Source: Mucilaginibacter sp. (GTDB lineage: Bacteria > Bacteroidota > Bacteroidia > Sphingobacteriales > Sphingobacteriaceae). From it: 64,000 bases of DNA. The notes beneath the pieces were generated by a model. The model did no database searches and was not told the DNA's origin. It saw only the letters and a program-made list of their open reading frames with translations. Shown here piece after piece: positions 1 through 8,040 of this stretch. How positions within the stretch are numbered: position 1 is the first letter of the stretch; every line of letters starts with the position of its first letter. The translations under genes and the position numbers were made by a program. The stretch is from contig JANXTT010000054.1 in assembly GCA_025352225.1 (NCBI GenBank), forward strand, positions 1-64,000, in the 5' to 3' direction.

Positions 1-296
1 TCAGCAATGATCTTTATGTTTACATCCATACCACAGTTTTGTTTTTGTCGACTTAAAGAACCGGGTTTTATCCGGTTCTTTAAACTGTGGTCACCCCATT
101 TTTCCTTAACTTAACGACATTGCCATTTTTACCCATGTTCCCTCTCTCTGAGTATCAAGTAGCTAGACTTTGGAAAACACGCTTGCTACTAATTAAAAAT
201 ACCCATTTTTACCCATGTCCCGTTTTTTGGGTGTGTATAGGCTAACTACTAAAAACTTAAGGAACAAAGCGCAGGCAAAATTAAATGGCAGTATGG
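1..296. other. Gene-free stretch with a large inverted repeat and two intergenic repeat copies
   Basis: No gene is supported here. Positions 53-64 and 72-83 form a perfect 12-bp inverted repeat around a 7-nt loop, and an outer pair (31-39 with 82-90) extends the pairing. There is no clean T tract, so it may be a bidirectional terminator of the operon to the right or another structured element. Two copies of a short motif, CCATTTTTACCCATG, lie at 123-137 and 202-216. The same motif occurs reversed near 15.24 kb. Confidence 0.6.
53..83. terminator. Strong hairpin, possible bidirectional terminator
   Basis: A perfect 12-bp stem with a 7-nt loop lies downstream of the minus-strand lipid operon. 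The position fits transcription termination, but the run of T after the stem is short. The surrounding CCACAGTTT/AAACTGTGG arms would make the structure longer than an ordinary terminator. Confidence 0.45.
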
Positions 297-1094
297 TTAC
301 TTCTGTTTTTTGAACCAAGGTACAAACACGCTGGTAGTTTGTTGATAGGCTTTGTATAGGTCGCCTTTGGAGCGGATAGATTGGTCTTCGGTAGCAGGTA
401 TGCCCGTTACCTTCAATAATAAATAGAGTATAACCAGCGGACTAATAACTGCCAGATAACCATATGGCGATGCCAGTGCAAAAATGAAATAGGCTACCCA
501 TATTAGCCATTGGAGGAAATAGTTGGGATGCCGCGAATAATTCCATAATCCTGTATTACAAACTTTGCCTTTGTTGGCGGGGTTGTTTTTAAACGTTTTT
601 AACTGCCAGTCGGCAATGGTTTCGCCTAAAAACCCAATCAGCCATATGCATGCTCCGGTAAATTCTAATATAGAGAGGTTTTTATTAGTATTGGCGGTAA
701 TAATAAAAAATGGGATAGCTAAAAAAACATTAGAGAATGCTTGCATCTGAAAGAACCAGAAAAATTTCCTATCGGGATGAGGTGCCCATTCTTTACGGAG
801 CTGTTGATAGCGCCCTTCTTCCTCGCCCAAATGGCTAACTATACGTATCATTAAATGCATGCCCAATCTAATACCTGCAATGGCTACCATTAAACATATC
901 AATAACTTACGGGTATCATGGCCATGGGCCATCATATATAATAGAACAGCTATTACAGGAAAATTGAAAGACCAGAAAATATCAACTACACCGGCATTTT
1001 TGATTTGGTTGGCCCAAATCCATACCAAAACCATTATACTAGAGCATACAATTGTAGTTATAATAACTAAACTTAAAATTGAGCTATAATCCAT
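297..1094 (-). CDS. DUF1295 membrane protein (steroid 5-alpha-reductase-like)
   Basis: This 265-residue polytopic membrane protein matches the DUF1295 family. The C-terminal part has the diagnostic run ADWQ, GLWNYSRHPNYF and FVPWF, which in 5-alpha-reductase and ICMT relatives lies near the NADPH or SAM site. About seven hydrophobic segments are visible. It is the last gene of a three-gene operon with an acyl desaturase and DUF1475, and its start overlaps DUF1475 by 11 nt. The family is commonly encoded beside CFA-type methyltransferases and DUF1365, and both occur in this window at about 40-42 kb. A role in modifying membrane fatty acids is inferred; the reaction is unknown. Confidence 0.85.
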   Translation of the reverse strand: MDYSSILSLVIITTIVCSSIMVLVWIWANQIKNAGVVDIFWSFNFPVIAVLLYMMAHGHDTRKLLICLMVAIAGIRLGMHLMIRIVSHLGEEEGRYQQLRKEWAPHPDRKFFWFFQMQAFSNVFLAIPFFIITANTNKNLSILEFTGACIWLIGFLGETIADWQLKTFKNNPANKGKVCNTGLWNYSRHPNYFLQWLIWVAYFIFALASPYGYLAVISPLVILYLLLKVTGIPATEDQSIRSKGDLYKAYQQTTSVFVPWFKKQK

Positions 1095-1422
1095 TTTGTT
1101 TAGTAAAAAGTTCTTTCAATCCTTCGTTGGGCTTAAGCCTAAAAAGCTGGATAAGTATATAACTACAAGTAGCAATACTACCTAAAGCAACAAGCATTAC
1201 CAGCCAGATAATTTTAGATACTATGCCGCGTTCTTTATAACAGAGCCATAAATAAATTACAATTACATTGGTGTAAAAATCCCAAAGGGTGGCACGCATC
1301 CAGGGTATAGTGCCCAAAAAATCCCATTCTTTAAAAAGGTTGCTTTTTATACTGGTGCTAATTACTACATAGCATATCCAAAGTAATAATACACTAAACA
1401 GTATTTTAAGCATTTTTATCAT
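1084..1422 (-). CDS. DUF1475 family membrane protein
   Basis: A 112-residue protein with three predicted membrane helices. The central run WDFLGTIPWMRATLWDFYTNV, followed by an aromatic-rich helix, is characteristic of DUF1475. The start codon overlaps the stop of the upstream desaturase in an ATGA arrangement, so translation is probably coupled. It shares the operon with DUF1295 and the desaturase, which places it with a lipid-modification function by context only. No catalytic residue is recognisable. Confidence 0.75.
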   Translation of the reverse strand: MIKMLKILFSVLLLWICYVVISTSIKSNLFKEWDFLGTIPWMRATLWDFYTNVIVIYLWLCYKERGIVSKIIWLVMLVALGSIATCSYILIQLFRLKPNEGLKELFTKQNGL

Positions 1423-2150
1423 GAGCCTTTTCTAAGTTGGATAATACGAAGGATATGCAACACTTTAATTATAGGATAAGTTGGATCAAGTTCGAACCAT
1501 TTTTTGGCGAAGTTGGCATCATTTGGTTTTTTATGGTGATTATTCTGAAACAATTCACCAAGCATTAAAAAATCTAATGGTATACTGTTTTTGCTATGAT
1601 CATCGTTATCAAAATTTGAATAACCATATTTATGACCACACCAGTTTACAATAGCTCCATGTAATGGCCCCATCACTATATGTATGGGTAATAATAAAAA
1701 CATCCACCAATATGTGGCAAAGTGAACATAAAAGGCAATGTAAAATGCTATAAAAAATATCCGGGTTATCCATAAATCGCCTATACGATCAATAAAGGCC
1801 CAGCTTGGGTATCGATCAATAAACTGCGCTTCGGGCTCGGTTTTATGATTGCGATAAGAGAGATAGATATTTTTGGTTTGGATCATCAATCCCCAAACAT
1901 CTTTAATAAAATGCGGCGAGTGCGGATCTTTCTCCGTATCACTATAAGCATGGTGCATCCGGTGAATAATCGCGTACGCGCGCGGGTTTAAAAATGATGA
2001 CCCTTGTGAAATAAAAGTGACCATGTAAAAGAACTTCTCCCAAAACTGATTCATTCTAAACATCTTATGAGAGGCATACCGATGAAGAAAAAAAGTTTGT
2101 GAGAAGAGTGAAAAAAACCAATGGCAAAGAAAAAACACTAAAATGATCAT
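1419..2150 (-). CDS. Membrane-bound acyl desaturase
   Basis: Integral-membrane fatty-acid desaturase family, about 243 residues from the ATG chosen. The three histidine boxes of di-iron desaturases are present: HRYASH near residue 23, HRMHH near residue 63, and NNHHKKP near the C-terminus. An in-frame TTG four codons upstream is possible, but the ATG is the better start. Soluble acyl-ACP desaturases lack this layout, so the substrate is probably a membrane acyl lipid or acyl-CoA, with insertion of a cis double bond. First gene of the operon with DUF1475 and DUF1295. Confidence 0.9.
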   Translation of the reverse strand: MIILVFFLCHWFFSLFSQTFFLHRYASHKMFRMNQFWEKFFYMVTFISQGSSFLNPRAYAIIHRMHHAYSDTEKDPHSPHFIKDVWGLMIQTKNIYLSYRNHKTEPEAQFIDRYPSWAFIDRIGDLWITRIFFIAFYIAFYVHFATYWWMFLLLPIHIVMGPLHGAIVNWCGHKYGYSNFDNDDHSKNSIPLDFLMLGELFQNNHHKKPNDANFAKKWFELDPTYPIIKVLHILRIIQLRKGS

Positions 2151-2384
2151 AACGGTTATCAATTATTTAAATTACGTATTTATATACGATACGGTTTATA
2201 AAACACAAAAATAGTATTTACGTATGGTTTGCTCAAATAAATGTAACATTGTGAGGTTGATCTGTCAAATACATGATATAAGTGTTCCATTCTAAAAAAA
2301 CCAATCATTATACTAATGGCTTTTAAGGGCAAATTACTGGCAATTAGCTGGTTAATTCCCGCTAAAAAAATATTAAAAAACAAC

Positions 2385-2415
2385 TTGCAGTATATACCTA
2401 ATAACCCTATATTTG
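2385..2415 (+). promoter_or_regulatory. Bacteroidota-type promoter of tRNA-Lys
   Basis: TTG at 2385-2387 and TATATTTG at 2408-2415 are separated by 20 nt. This matches the -33 TTG and -7 TAnnTTTG consensus of the Bacteroidota primary sigma factor. Transcription would begin about 20 nt before the tRNA. Confidence 0.65.
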
Positions 2416-2441
2416 CACCACCTTAATCGGAAGCGATTAAT

Positions 2442-2514
2442 GATTCCGTAGCTCAGCTGGTAGAGCATAACACTTTTAATGTTGGGGTCCTGGGTTCGAA
2501 TCCCAGCGGGATCA
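2442..2514 (+). tRNA. tRNA-Lys (anticodon TTT)
   Basis: A 73-nt cloverleaf: the 7-bp acceptor stem GATTCCG/CGGGATC contains one T-G pair, the D arm is GCTC/GAGC, the anticodon stem TAACA/TGTTG encloses loop CTTTTAA (anticodon TTT), and the T arm CTGGG/CCCAG encloses TTCGAAT. No CCA is encoded. A tyrosine integrase gene begins 300 nt downstream, so this tRNA is a plausible integration target for the accessory region that follows. Confidence 0.97.
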
Positions 2515-2558
2515 CAGAAGCGAACAGAATACCAGAGTTCGCATCCGTTTTTGAAGTA

Positions 2559-2588
2559 AGAGTCTCTTGAAAAAGAGGCTCTTTTTTT
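2559..2588 (+). terminator. Rho-independent terminator after tRNA-Lys
   Basis: A 10-bp stem (AGAGTCTCTT with AAGAGGCTCT, one T-G pair) and a short loop are followed directly by a run of T. It lies about 45 nt after the tRNA. Confidence 0.8.
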
Positions 2589-2814
2589 GTTTAAAGGCGG
2601 TTTTTGAACTCTAAACCAACTTTCCACAATTACTTTACTCCGCTTTTCTTAAAAATTTCAGTACAAGTTAGTTCAATCTAATTCAAAGTAATCGGTACCC
2701 TATTCGGTACTCCATTGCTTATACCGAATTTAGGAGTACCGAATTGCACTGTACACTTGTATCAGTTTGATTTTCAGTTTAAAAAACATGGTTTCACATT
2801 AAAACTAAAAACAC

Positions 2815-3593
2815 ATGAAAGTAAATGAAGATCTGTCTATTTTATTTTGGCTTAAAAGAGAAAAGGCAACAAAAGAAGGATTAGTCCCTATCTACGTCCG
2901 CGTCACGGTGAAAGGTGATCGAGACAATTTTTCTTCAGGAAAAAAAATTCACCCTGAATTTTGGGATGAGGAAACCGGAACAGCATTTGGTGGATGTCCT
3001 GATGGAAAAATGATAAATAGCTACATCACTAAAACAAAGGCCGACCTTGAACGACATTACAACCAGCTGGCTGGTGTTAACAAAAAGATAAAAGCCGCAA
3101 TGATTAAGGAAGCCTATATGCCTAAACAGGTTTTACAAAAATCATTAATGCAGGCATTCAAACTGCATAACGATGAATTTGCAGAAAGAGTAAGTAAGAA
3201 TAAAGGCAGCAGCGGCACTTTGGCGAGATATGAGCGACTAAAAGATAAGGTACAGGACTTTCTAAAGAAAAAATACAAACTGGCCGATATGGCCTTAGAA
3301 GATATTGAAATGGCACTCGCTGTTAATTTTTTTCATTATATGACGATGGAAAACATTAGCGACAATACAGCGATGAAATATGTTAAAACCTTAAAGCAAA
3401 TCATTGATCGTGCTATAGATGAAGGCTGGATAAAACATAACACGATATCAGGTTTTAAGTGCACCTACAAAGACCCTGACAGGGAAACACTTGAAATGCA
3501 CGAGTTAGTTGGAATGTATGAAAAAGAAATTGCTGTAGAACGTTTAGCCGAGGTGCGGGATGTATATGTATTTTGTTGCTTTACGGGCTATGC
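2815..3593 (+). pseudogene. Tyrosine integrase, 3' half lost at IS21 insertion
   Basis: About 259 native residues survive. They contain the arm-type DNA-binding domain (about 1-90) and the SAM-like core-binding domain (about 105-215) of the phage/conjugative-transposon integrases common in Bacteroidota. The reading frame then runs into the IS end at 3594 and continues for 35 residues of IS-encoded sequence to a stop at 3702. The whole catalytic part, with the R-H-R-Y residues, is missing, so the protein should not recombine DNA. Its position after tRNA-Lys suggests that it once mobilised the adjacent island. A degenerate copy of its middle lies at 15.06-15.18 kb. Confidence 0.85.
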
Positions 3594-3610
3594 TGGAGAT
3601 TCTGATGAAT

Positions 3611-3692
3611 GTGACCACTCCATTCCGGCGCAAGCTGACCACCCATTCCGGGCGAAACTGACCAGGGCATTCCGGGGGAAATTGACCACCCC
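3611..3692. repeat. Left-end internal repeats of IS21 element
   Basis: Three imperfect units of about 22-23 bp (around 3621-3642, 3643-3665 and 3667-3689), each of the form CATTCCGG-n-GAAACTGACCAC. They correspond to the multiple terminal repeats bound by the IstA transposase. Confidence 0.8.
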
Positions 3693-3755
3693 AAACGCGT
3701 AGCAAATGCTGTAGAAGTAACCATCTTTTTGAGGGCAAAGACACCTTCGTAAAGC

Positions 3756-5306
3756 ATGGCCAACTTAACAATCAGCATGAGTAAGATTAGAAAGATACTA
3801 AAGATGTACAGCCAGCAGCGGGCGATAATGACCATAGCTGCCCAGGCCGATGCATCGAGAAACACCGTAAAGAAGTACATAGCAGCTTTTAATGACAGCG
3901 GCTTTACCTTTGAAGAGGTTAACGCACTGAACGACAAAGAGCTGGAAGATTTGTTCGGTAAAAGCAGGGAACACCCGCCTAACGCACGTATGCAGTCCAT
4001 GCTGCGCTGCTTTCCCCACGTCGATAAAGAACTCAAACGAACTGGCGTTAACCGGCAGATGCTATGGGAAGCCTACTATAAAGAGTTTCCTGACGGCTAC
4101 CAATACAGCCAGTTTTGTTTTTATTATAACCAATGGAAGGCCAGAGTAAACCCGACCATGCACATGGATCACAAGGTCGGTGACAAGCTGTACGTTGACT
4201 TTGCCGGTGAAAAGATGAGCTATACGGACAAGGAAACCGGGGAGATCATACCTGTAGAGGTTTTTGTAGCTATTCTGGGTGCCAGTCAGTTAACCTATGT
4301 AGAGGCTGTTATGAGCCAGCAAAAGGAAGACTTTATAGCGGCCTGCGAGAATACCCTGCACTTTATCGGCGGCGTTCCCGCCGCCATTGTGCCGGATAAC
4401 CTGAAAGCTGCAGTAACCAAAAGCAGCCGCTATGAACCTACCCTGAACGAAACGTTTGAAGACTTCGCCGACCATTACGGTACAACCATTCTACCAGCGC
4501 GGGCGTACCGCCCGCGCGATAAGGCATTGGTAGAAGGTGCCGTTAAGATCATTTATACCAAGATCTACGCCCCTTTAAACAAACATGTCTACCATTCTTT
4601 AACAGAACTCAATACAGCGATCTGGCAGGCCCTGGAAGTCCATAACAGCCAATTGCTTAAAGGTCGCAACTACAGCAGAAAGCTACAGTTTGAAGAGATA
4701 GAGCGCCAAACCCTGGCACCACTGCCTGTTCTGCGCTACCAGTTCAAAAAGCAATTCCAGGCCAGGGTGATCAAGAACGGCCACGTTAACCTCGGCCCGG
4801 ACAAGCACTATTACAGCGTTCCTTACCGCTATATCGGCAAACGGGTCAAGCTGTTATACTCGCGCACCATTGTAGAGATCTACTCCAACTATGAGCGTAT
4901 CGCATTGCACCCTCGCAATAAAAACCCTTATGGCTATACCACTGACAAAGAGCATATGGCCAGTACCCACCGCTTTAAAAGTGACTGGACACCAGATATG
5001 TTTTTGGATTGGGCAGCCTCCATTCATGAGGATGTCAGGCTGTATATCCTTCAGATACTGGAACGTAAACAACACCCGGAACAGGCTTACAAGTCCTGCC
5101 TGGGGGTACTCGGCTTTGCTAAAAAAGCAGGGAATGAACGGTTAACAGTGGCTTGCCAGCGGGCATTGAGTTACGGCGTCTATAACTATAAAACGATACA
5201 AACCATACTGGAAAACAAGATGGATAACTATGAGGAAAGCTTATTTGCCGATGAGTTGCCTATGCCTGATCATGGTAATATCCGGGGAGAAGACTATTAC
5301 AAATAA
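3756..5306 (+). CDS. istA: IS21-family transposase IstA
   Basis: A 516-residue DDE transposase. The N-terminal helix-turn-helix region (about 10-45) is followed by the RNase-H-like integrase core with D148 (YVDFAG), D214 (VPDNLK) and E260 (KALVEG), all intact. A C-terminal beta-barrel-like region and a basic tail follow. The length is normal for IstA. An alternative ATG seven codons in (3777) is equally plausible. The gene is followed after 20 nt by istB. Intact frames suggest the element may still be active. Confidence 0.93.
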   Translation: MANLTISMSKIRKILKMYSQQRAIMTIAAQADASRNTVKKYIAAFNDSGFTFEEVNALNDKELEDLFGKSREHPPNARMQSMLRCFPHVDKELKRTGVNRQMLWEAYYKEFPDGYQYSQFCFYYNQWKARVNPTMHMDHKVGDKLYVDFAGEKMSYTDKETGEIIPVEVFVAILGASQLTYVEAVMSQQKEDFIAACENTLHFIGGVPAAIVPDNLKAAVTKSSRYEPTLNETFEDFADHYGTTILPARAYRPRDKALVEGAVKIIYTKIYAPLNKHVYHSLTELNTAIWQALEVHNSQLLKGRNYSRKLQFEEIERQTLAPLPVLRYQFKKQFQARVIKNGHVNLGPDKHYYSVPYRYIGKRVKLLYSRTIVEIYSNYERIALHPRNKNPYGYTTDKEHMASTHRFKSDWTPDMFLDWAASIHEDVRLYILQILERKQHPEQAYKSCLGVLGFAKKAGNERLTVACQRALSYGVYNYKTIQTILENKMDNYEESLFADELPMPDHGNIRGEDYYK

Positions 5307-5326
5307 CCATTTAAAACAACAATAAC

Positions 5327-6073
5327 ATGAACACAAGCACCTTAGACAAACTGCGGAAGATGAAGTTCTTCGGCATGTTCCATGCCTTTAAAAGCAGCAT
5401 GGAAACCGGTAAAACAAATGAGTATACAGCGGATGAACTACTGGCCCACCTGGTGGAAGCTGAATGGGATGACCGGCAAAACAGGCGTATTGAACGCACC
5501 ATCCTTTATGCCAAGTTCCGCTATAAAGCTGCTATAGAGGACGTTCATTACCATGCTGACAGAAGTATCGACCGCAACCAAATCATGCGCTTGGCGGACT
5601 GTACGTTTATTGACCGCTTCGAGAACCTGCTAATCACCGGAAGCACCGGTATCGGTAAAAGCTATGTGGCTTCTGCTATAGGCTACCAGGCCTGCATATT
5701 GGGCTACCGTGTATTATACACCAGTACGCCCAAGCTATTCGCTAAACTGAAGATGGCAAAGGCAGACGGCTCCTATATCAAGGAGATCGCCAAGCTTGAA
5801 CGGCAGCAACTGCTGATACTGGATGACTTCGGCATCCAACCTTTTGACGCACAAAGCAGGGCTGCCCTGATGGAGATCATTGAGGACCGGCATGGAAAGA
5901 CCTCGCTGATCATTACCTCACAACTGCCGGTTAGTAAATGGTTTGAAGTAATTGGTGAAAAAACGATTGCTGATGCTATCCTTGATCGGATCGTTCATGA
6001 TGCACACCGTATAGAACTGAAGGGGGAATCTATGAGAAGAAAACGTAGTGTTGAACCGGAAAACAACCACTAA
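5327..6073 (+). CDS. istB: IS21-family helper ATPase IstB
   Basis: A 248-residue AAA+ ATPase related to DnaC. Walker A is GSTGIGKS at residues 105-112 and Walker B is LLILDDFG at 162-169. The N-terminal helical part is the IS21 IstB-like region. IstB assembles on DNA and stimulates IstA and target choice in the family. Length and motifs are intact. Confidence 0.93.
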   Translation: MNTSTLDKLRKMKFFGMFHAFKSSMETGKTNEYTADELLAHLVEAEWDDRQNRRIERTILYAKFRYKAAIEDVHYHADRSIDRNQIMRLADCTFIDRFENLLITGSTGIGKSYVASAIGYQACILGYRVLYTSTPKLFAKLKMAKADGSYIKEIAKLERQQLLILDDFGIQPFDAQSRAALMEIIEDRHGKTSLIITSQLPVSKWFEVIGEKTIADAILDRIVHDAHRIELKGESMRRKRSVEPENNH

Positions 6074-6149
6074 TGAAATTACCTTTTAAATAACTATTTT
6101 TGTACATGCTTTTATAGCATTTGCTGCAACCCAAAAGTCAGCTAACCCA

Positions 6150-6189
6150 GTGGTCAATTTGGCCCGGAACAGGGTGGTCAACATCTCCA
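6150..6189. repeat. Right-end terminal repeats of IS21 element
   Basis: Two inverted copies of the GTGGTCAA motif (6150 and 6173) lie just inside the right end, which reads ATCTCCA. They mirror the left-end repeats. Confidence 0.75.
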
Positions 6190-6431
6190 TAATATACAGC
6201 ATAGTCTTCCCATTTGGCGAGTTTACCTTCACAGGTATCACAGAGCAGGTATTCGCGGATGCCCTTTTGCTGAATGCGCGAACTGCTTCGGTCCATTTCC
6301 TCCAAATCAAGTTTCAGCGTATAGAACCTTTTGGGGTCCTGGTCATAAACGTTCTGGTACATGAACTCGGGCAGGATATGCGACTGGCGCAGGTTTTTGG
6401 GGAGCTGGCAGAGCCGGCAGGTTCCTTCCAT
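6190..6431 (-). pseudogene. Zinc-ribbon/HNH-like protein, 3' end removed at IS21 junction
   Basis: About 80 native residues remain, then the frame enters the IS and stops at 6138. The fragment has CRLC near the N-terminus, a RQSHILPEF motif and a second pair LLCDTC followed by KWEDYAVYYG. Two CxxC pairs around an SHxxPEF motif resemble uncharacterised HNH-like zinc proteins; the function is unknown. The start lies 35 nt after the stop of the HEAT/SCO1/MerC gene on the same strand, so it was probably the fourth gene of the tyrosinase operon. Confidence 0.6.
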
Positions 6432-6466
6432 GGTTTTGCTGTTTAAGTTTTTTGATTGCGATCAAG

Positions 6467-8038
6467 CTAGGTCAAACGGCGTTTCAGGTGAAAACCGGTA
6501 TTGCTGAGCGAGGAACCGGTCAGCATCAGCGCCAGTCCCGGATAGATGGCCCATTCGTATTTCAGATAAGCGCAAAGGAACAGGCTGAAGAATAGGCCGA
6601 GGGTGTTGAGGAGGATGGGCGCGTAATGGCGAGAACGGCTTGCGCGGTAGATCAGTACGGCGTAATTGATGGCGATCATCCCGATAAATACGGCCAGCCA
6701 GTTACGGTTATAAGAGAGTAAGGGCGAGCCGGAAATGCCGAGTGCGCTCATGTAGACTGCCCAGCATAAGGGGCATTTGGGGAAAAAGGCGACCAGGAAA
6801 GGAAAGAGTCCGGCACCGATGGTGCGCAACAGGTTTTTGCCCCATTGGAAAGCTTCGGATAGCTTGCCGGATTTTGCGTTTTGGCGGGACAGTTCCTGTC
6901 CGATAGCGTGCATCACTTCTGCCGGTTGCCATTGTTTTCTTGTAAAGGTCTGAAATATCTCGCCGTTGGCATTGGTCAGGTAGACTTCGATGCGGTGCTG
7001 GTTAACGATGGAACCGATAAAGGAAACGCCGTTACGGAAATGTGCTTTGACGGCATCAAAGTCTTTGGGTACCCGGATGAGGCGGTTGCCGGCGGAGAAA
7101 GCAAAGCCGCGTTGCTCGCCGTAATTTTTTAGTTTTTCGGCCGTATCATGGGCGGCATCATAGGTAATGCCGATTATCTGGATCGGTGCACCGGGGAATT
7201 TTTCCGGGCATTCCCGGCTGAGTTGCGCCAGGTTGCTAACTGTCAGCGAGCATTTAAAAGGGTTATCGCAGCGGGTGTAAAAGAAACTGAGCACGGTGAT
7301 ATGTCCTTGGAGGTGGTTTTCCAGCTGGAAGGTTTTACGCTCCTGATCCTCGGCGGTTGCAATGAGGTGTTTTGTTTTCTGATAAGAGTTTCTGATGTTG
7401 GCCGCGGGGACGGTACAGCAGGTTTGTGCTGGGGATCCCTGAAGCGTTTGGATCGTTTGCCTGAGGTCTTCGAGAATGGCGGACAATAGAATTGCTTCGT
7501 TATCGCCCAGCAGTTGGTTTAAGCTATTGAGTTCGCTTGCCGTTGCCTGCCTATACCAGCGGAGCGTCGCCAGTATCTCTTTCAGGGCTGTGGTATAGTC
7601 GGTTAATGGCCAGCGGGGTTTATAGGTAGTATAGCTCAGCGCGTCATCTTTGAGCCGGATATGGTCGAAAGCGGTGAGCAGGGATGGTATGGCCACTTGG
7701 CGGGGGTTTCTGGAACCCCTCAAAGCTTTGCAGGCACCGCCGATGAGGTAGGCGTTCCGTTCGTTTTCGAGGATATTGAGGATATAGGGAAAGGCATCGG
7801 GCGGTGTCCCGGCGATTTCCATGGCGGCGAGCGCATAACCCCGAAGGCGGACGACGGCATTGGCGCTTTTACCCCGGAAGGCGGGATGATCCTCGGCTAG
7901 CAGTTCCAGTAGCAGCGGGCGGTACAGCTTTTGCGTCTTGGCGGCTTCGATGGCGCGCGCGAGTTCGTCCTCGTTTAGCTGGTCGCCTGCGGCTGTTGGG
8001 CGGTGGGGTAAGACTTTGGTTAAGGCCGGGGCGCCCAT
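6467..8038 (-). CDS. HEAT / SCO1-like / MerC-like fusion protein
   Basis: A 523-residue protein with three parts. Residues about 20-200 are helical and resemble HEAT repeats. Residues about 225-385 form a thioredoxin-like SCO1/SenC domain: FFYTRC257DNPFKC263 replaces the usual CxxxC by Cx5C, and H348 (NQHRIEVYLTNANGE) sits where SCO1 has its metal-binding His. Residues about 400-510 form four membrane helices with KC422PLC425, as in MerC-type heavy-metal proteins. A CC pair occurs at 207-208. Copper(I) binding and transfer to the tyrosinase encoded upstream is inferred. Only 2 nt separate it from the preceding gene. GC content is well above the flanking DNA. Confidence 0.8.
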   Translation of the reverse strand: MGAPALTKVLPHRPTAAGDQLNEDELARAIEAAKTQKLYRPLLLELLAEDHPAFRGKSANAVVRLRGYALAAMEIAGTPPDAFPYILNILENERNAYLIGGACKALRGSRNPRQVAIPSLLTAFDHIRLKDDALSYTTYKPRWPLTDYTTALKEILATLRWYRQATASELNSLNQLLGDNEAILLSAILEDLRQTIQTLQGSPAQTCCTVPAANIRNSYQKTKHLIATAEDQERKTFQLENHLQGHITVLSFFYTRCDNPFKCSLTVSNLAQLSRECPEKFPGAPIQIIGITYDAAHDTAEKLKNYGEQRGFAFSAGNRLIRVPKDFDAVKAHFRNGVSFIGSIVNQHRIEVYLTNANGEIFQTFTRKQWQPAEVMHAIGQELSRQNAKSGKLSEAFQWGKNLLRTIGAGLFPFLVAFFPKCPLCWAVYMSALGISGSPLLSYNRNWLAVFIGMIAINYAVLIYRASRSRHYAPILLNTLGLFFSLFLCAYLKYEWAIYPGLALMLTGSSLSNTGFHLKRRLT

Positions 8039-8040
8039 GT

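Larger units (their letters stand above)
3594..6189 (+). mobile_element. IS21-family insertion sequence
   Basis: A 2.6-kb element carrying istA and istB in the order and spacing typical of IS21. Both ends begin TGGAGAT and run inward through several copies of a motif ending in TTGACCAC or CTGACCAC, which are the multiple terminal repeats expected in this family. The flanks (ATGC on the left, TAAT on the right) show no target-site duplication, and each flank is a different broken gene. This suggests a deletion next to the element, or recombination between two copies, after insertion. Confidence 0.88.

Noticed and set aside
2180-2627. Minus-strand frames of 67 and 84 codons across the tRNA
   Set aside because: They overlap tRNA-Lys and its promoter and terminator and show no family features.
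3581-4036. 151-codon minus-strand frame across the left IS end and the istA start
   Set aside because: It is antisense to istA and spans the IS junction, so it cannot be an ancestral gene.
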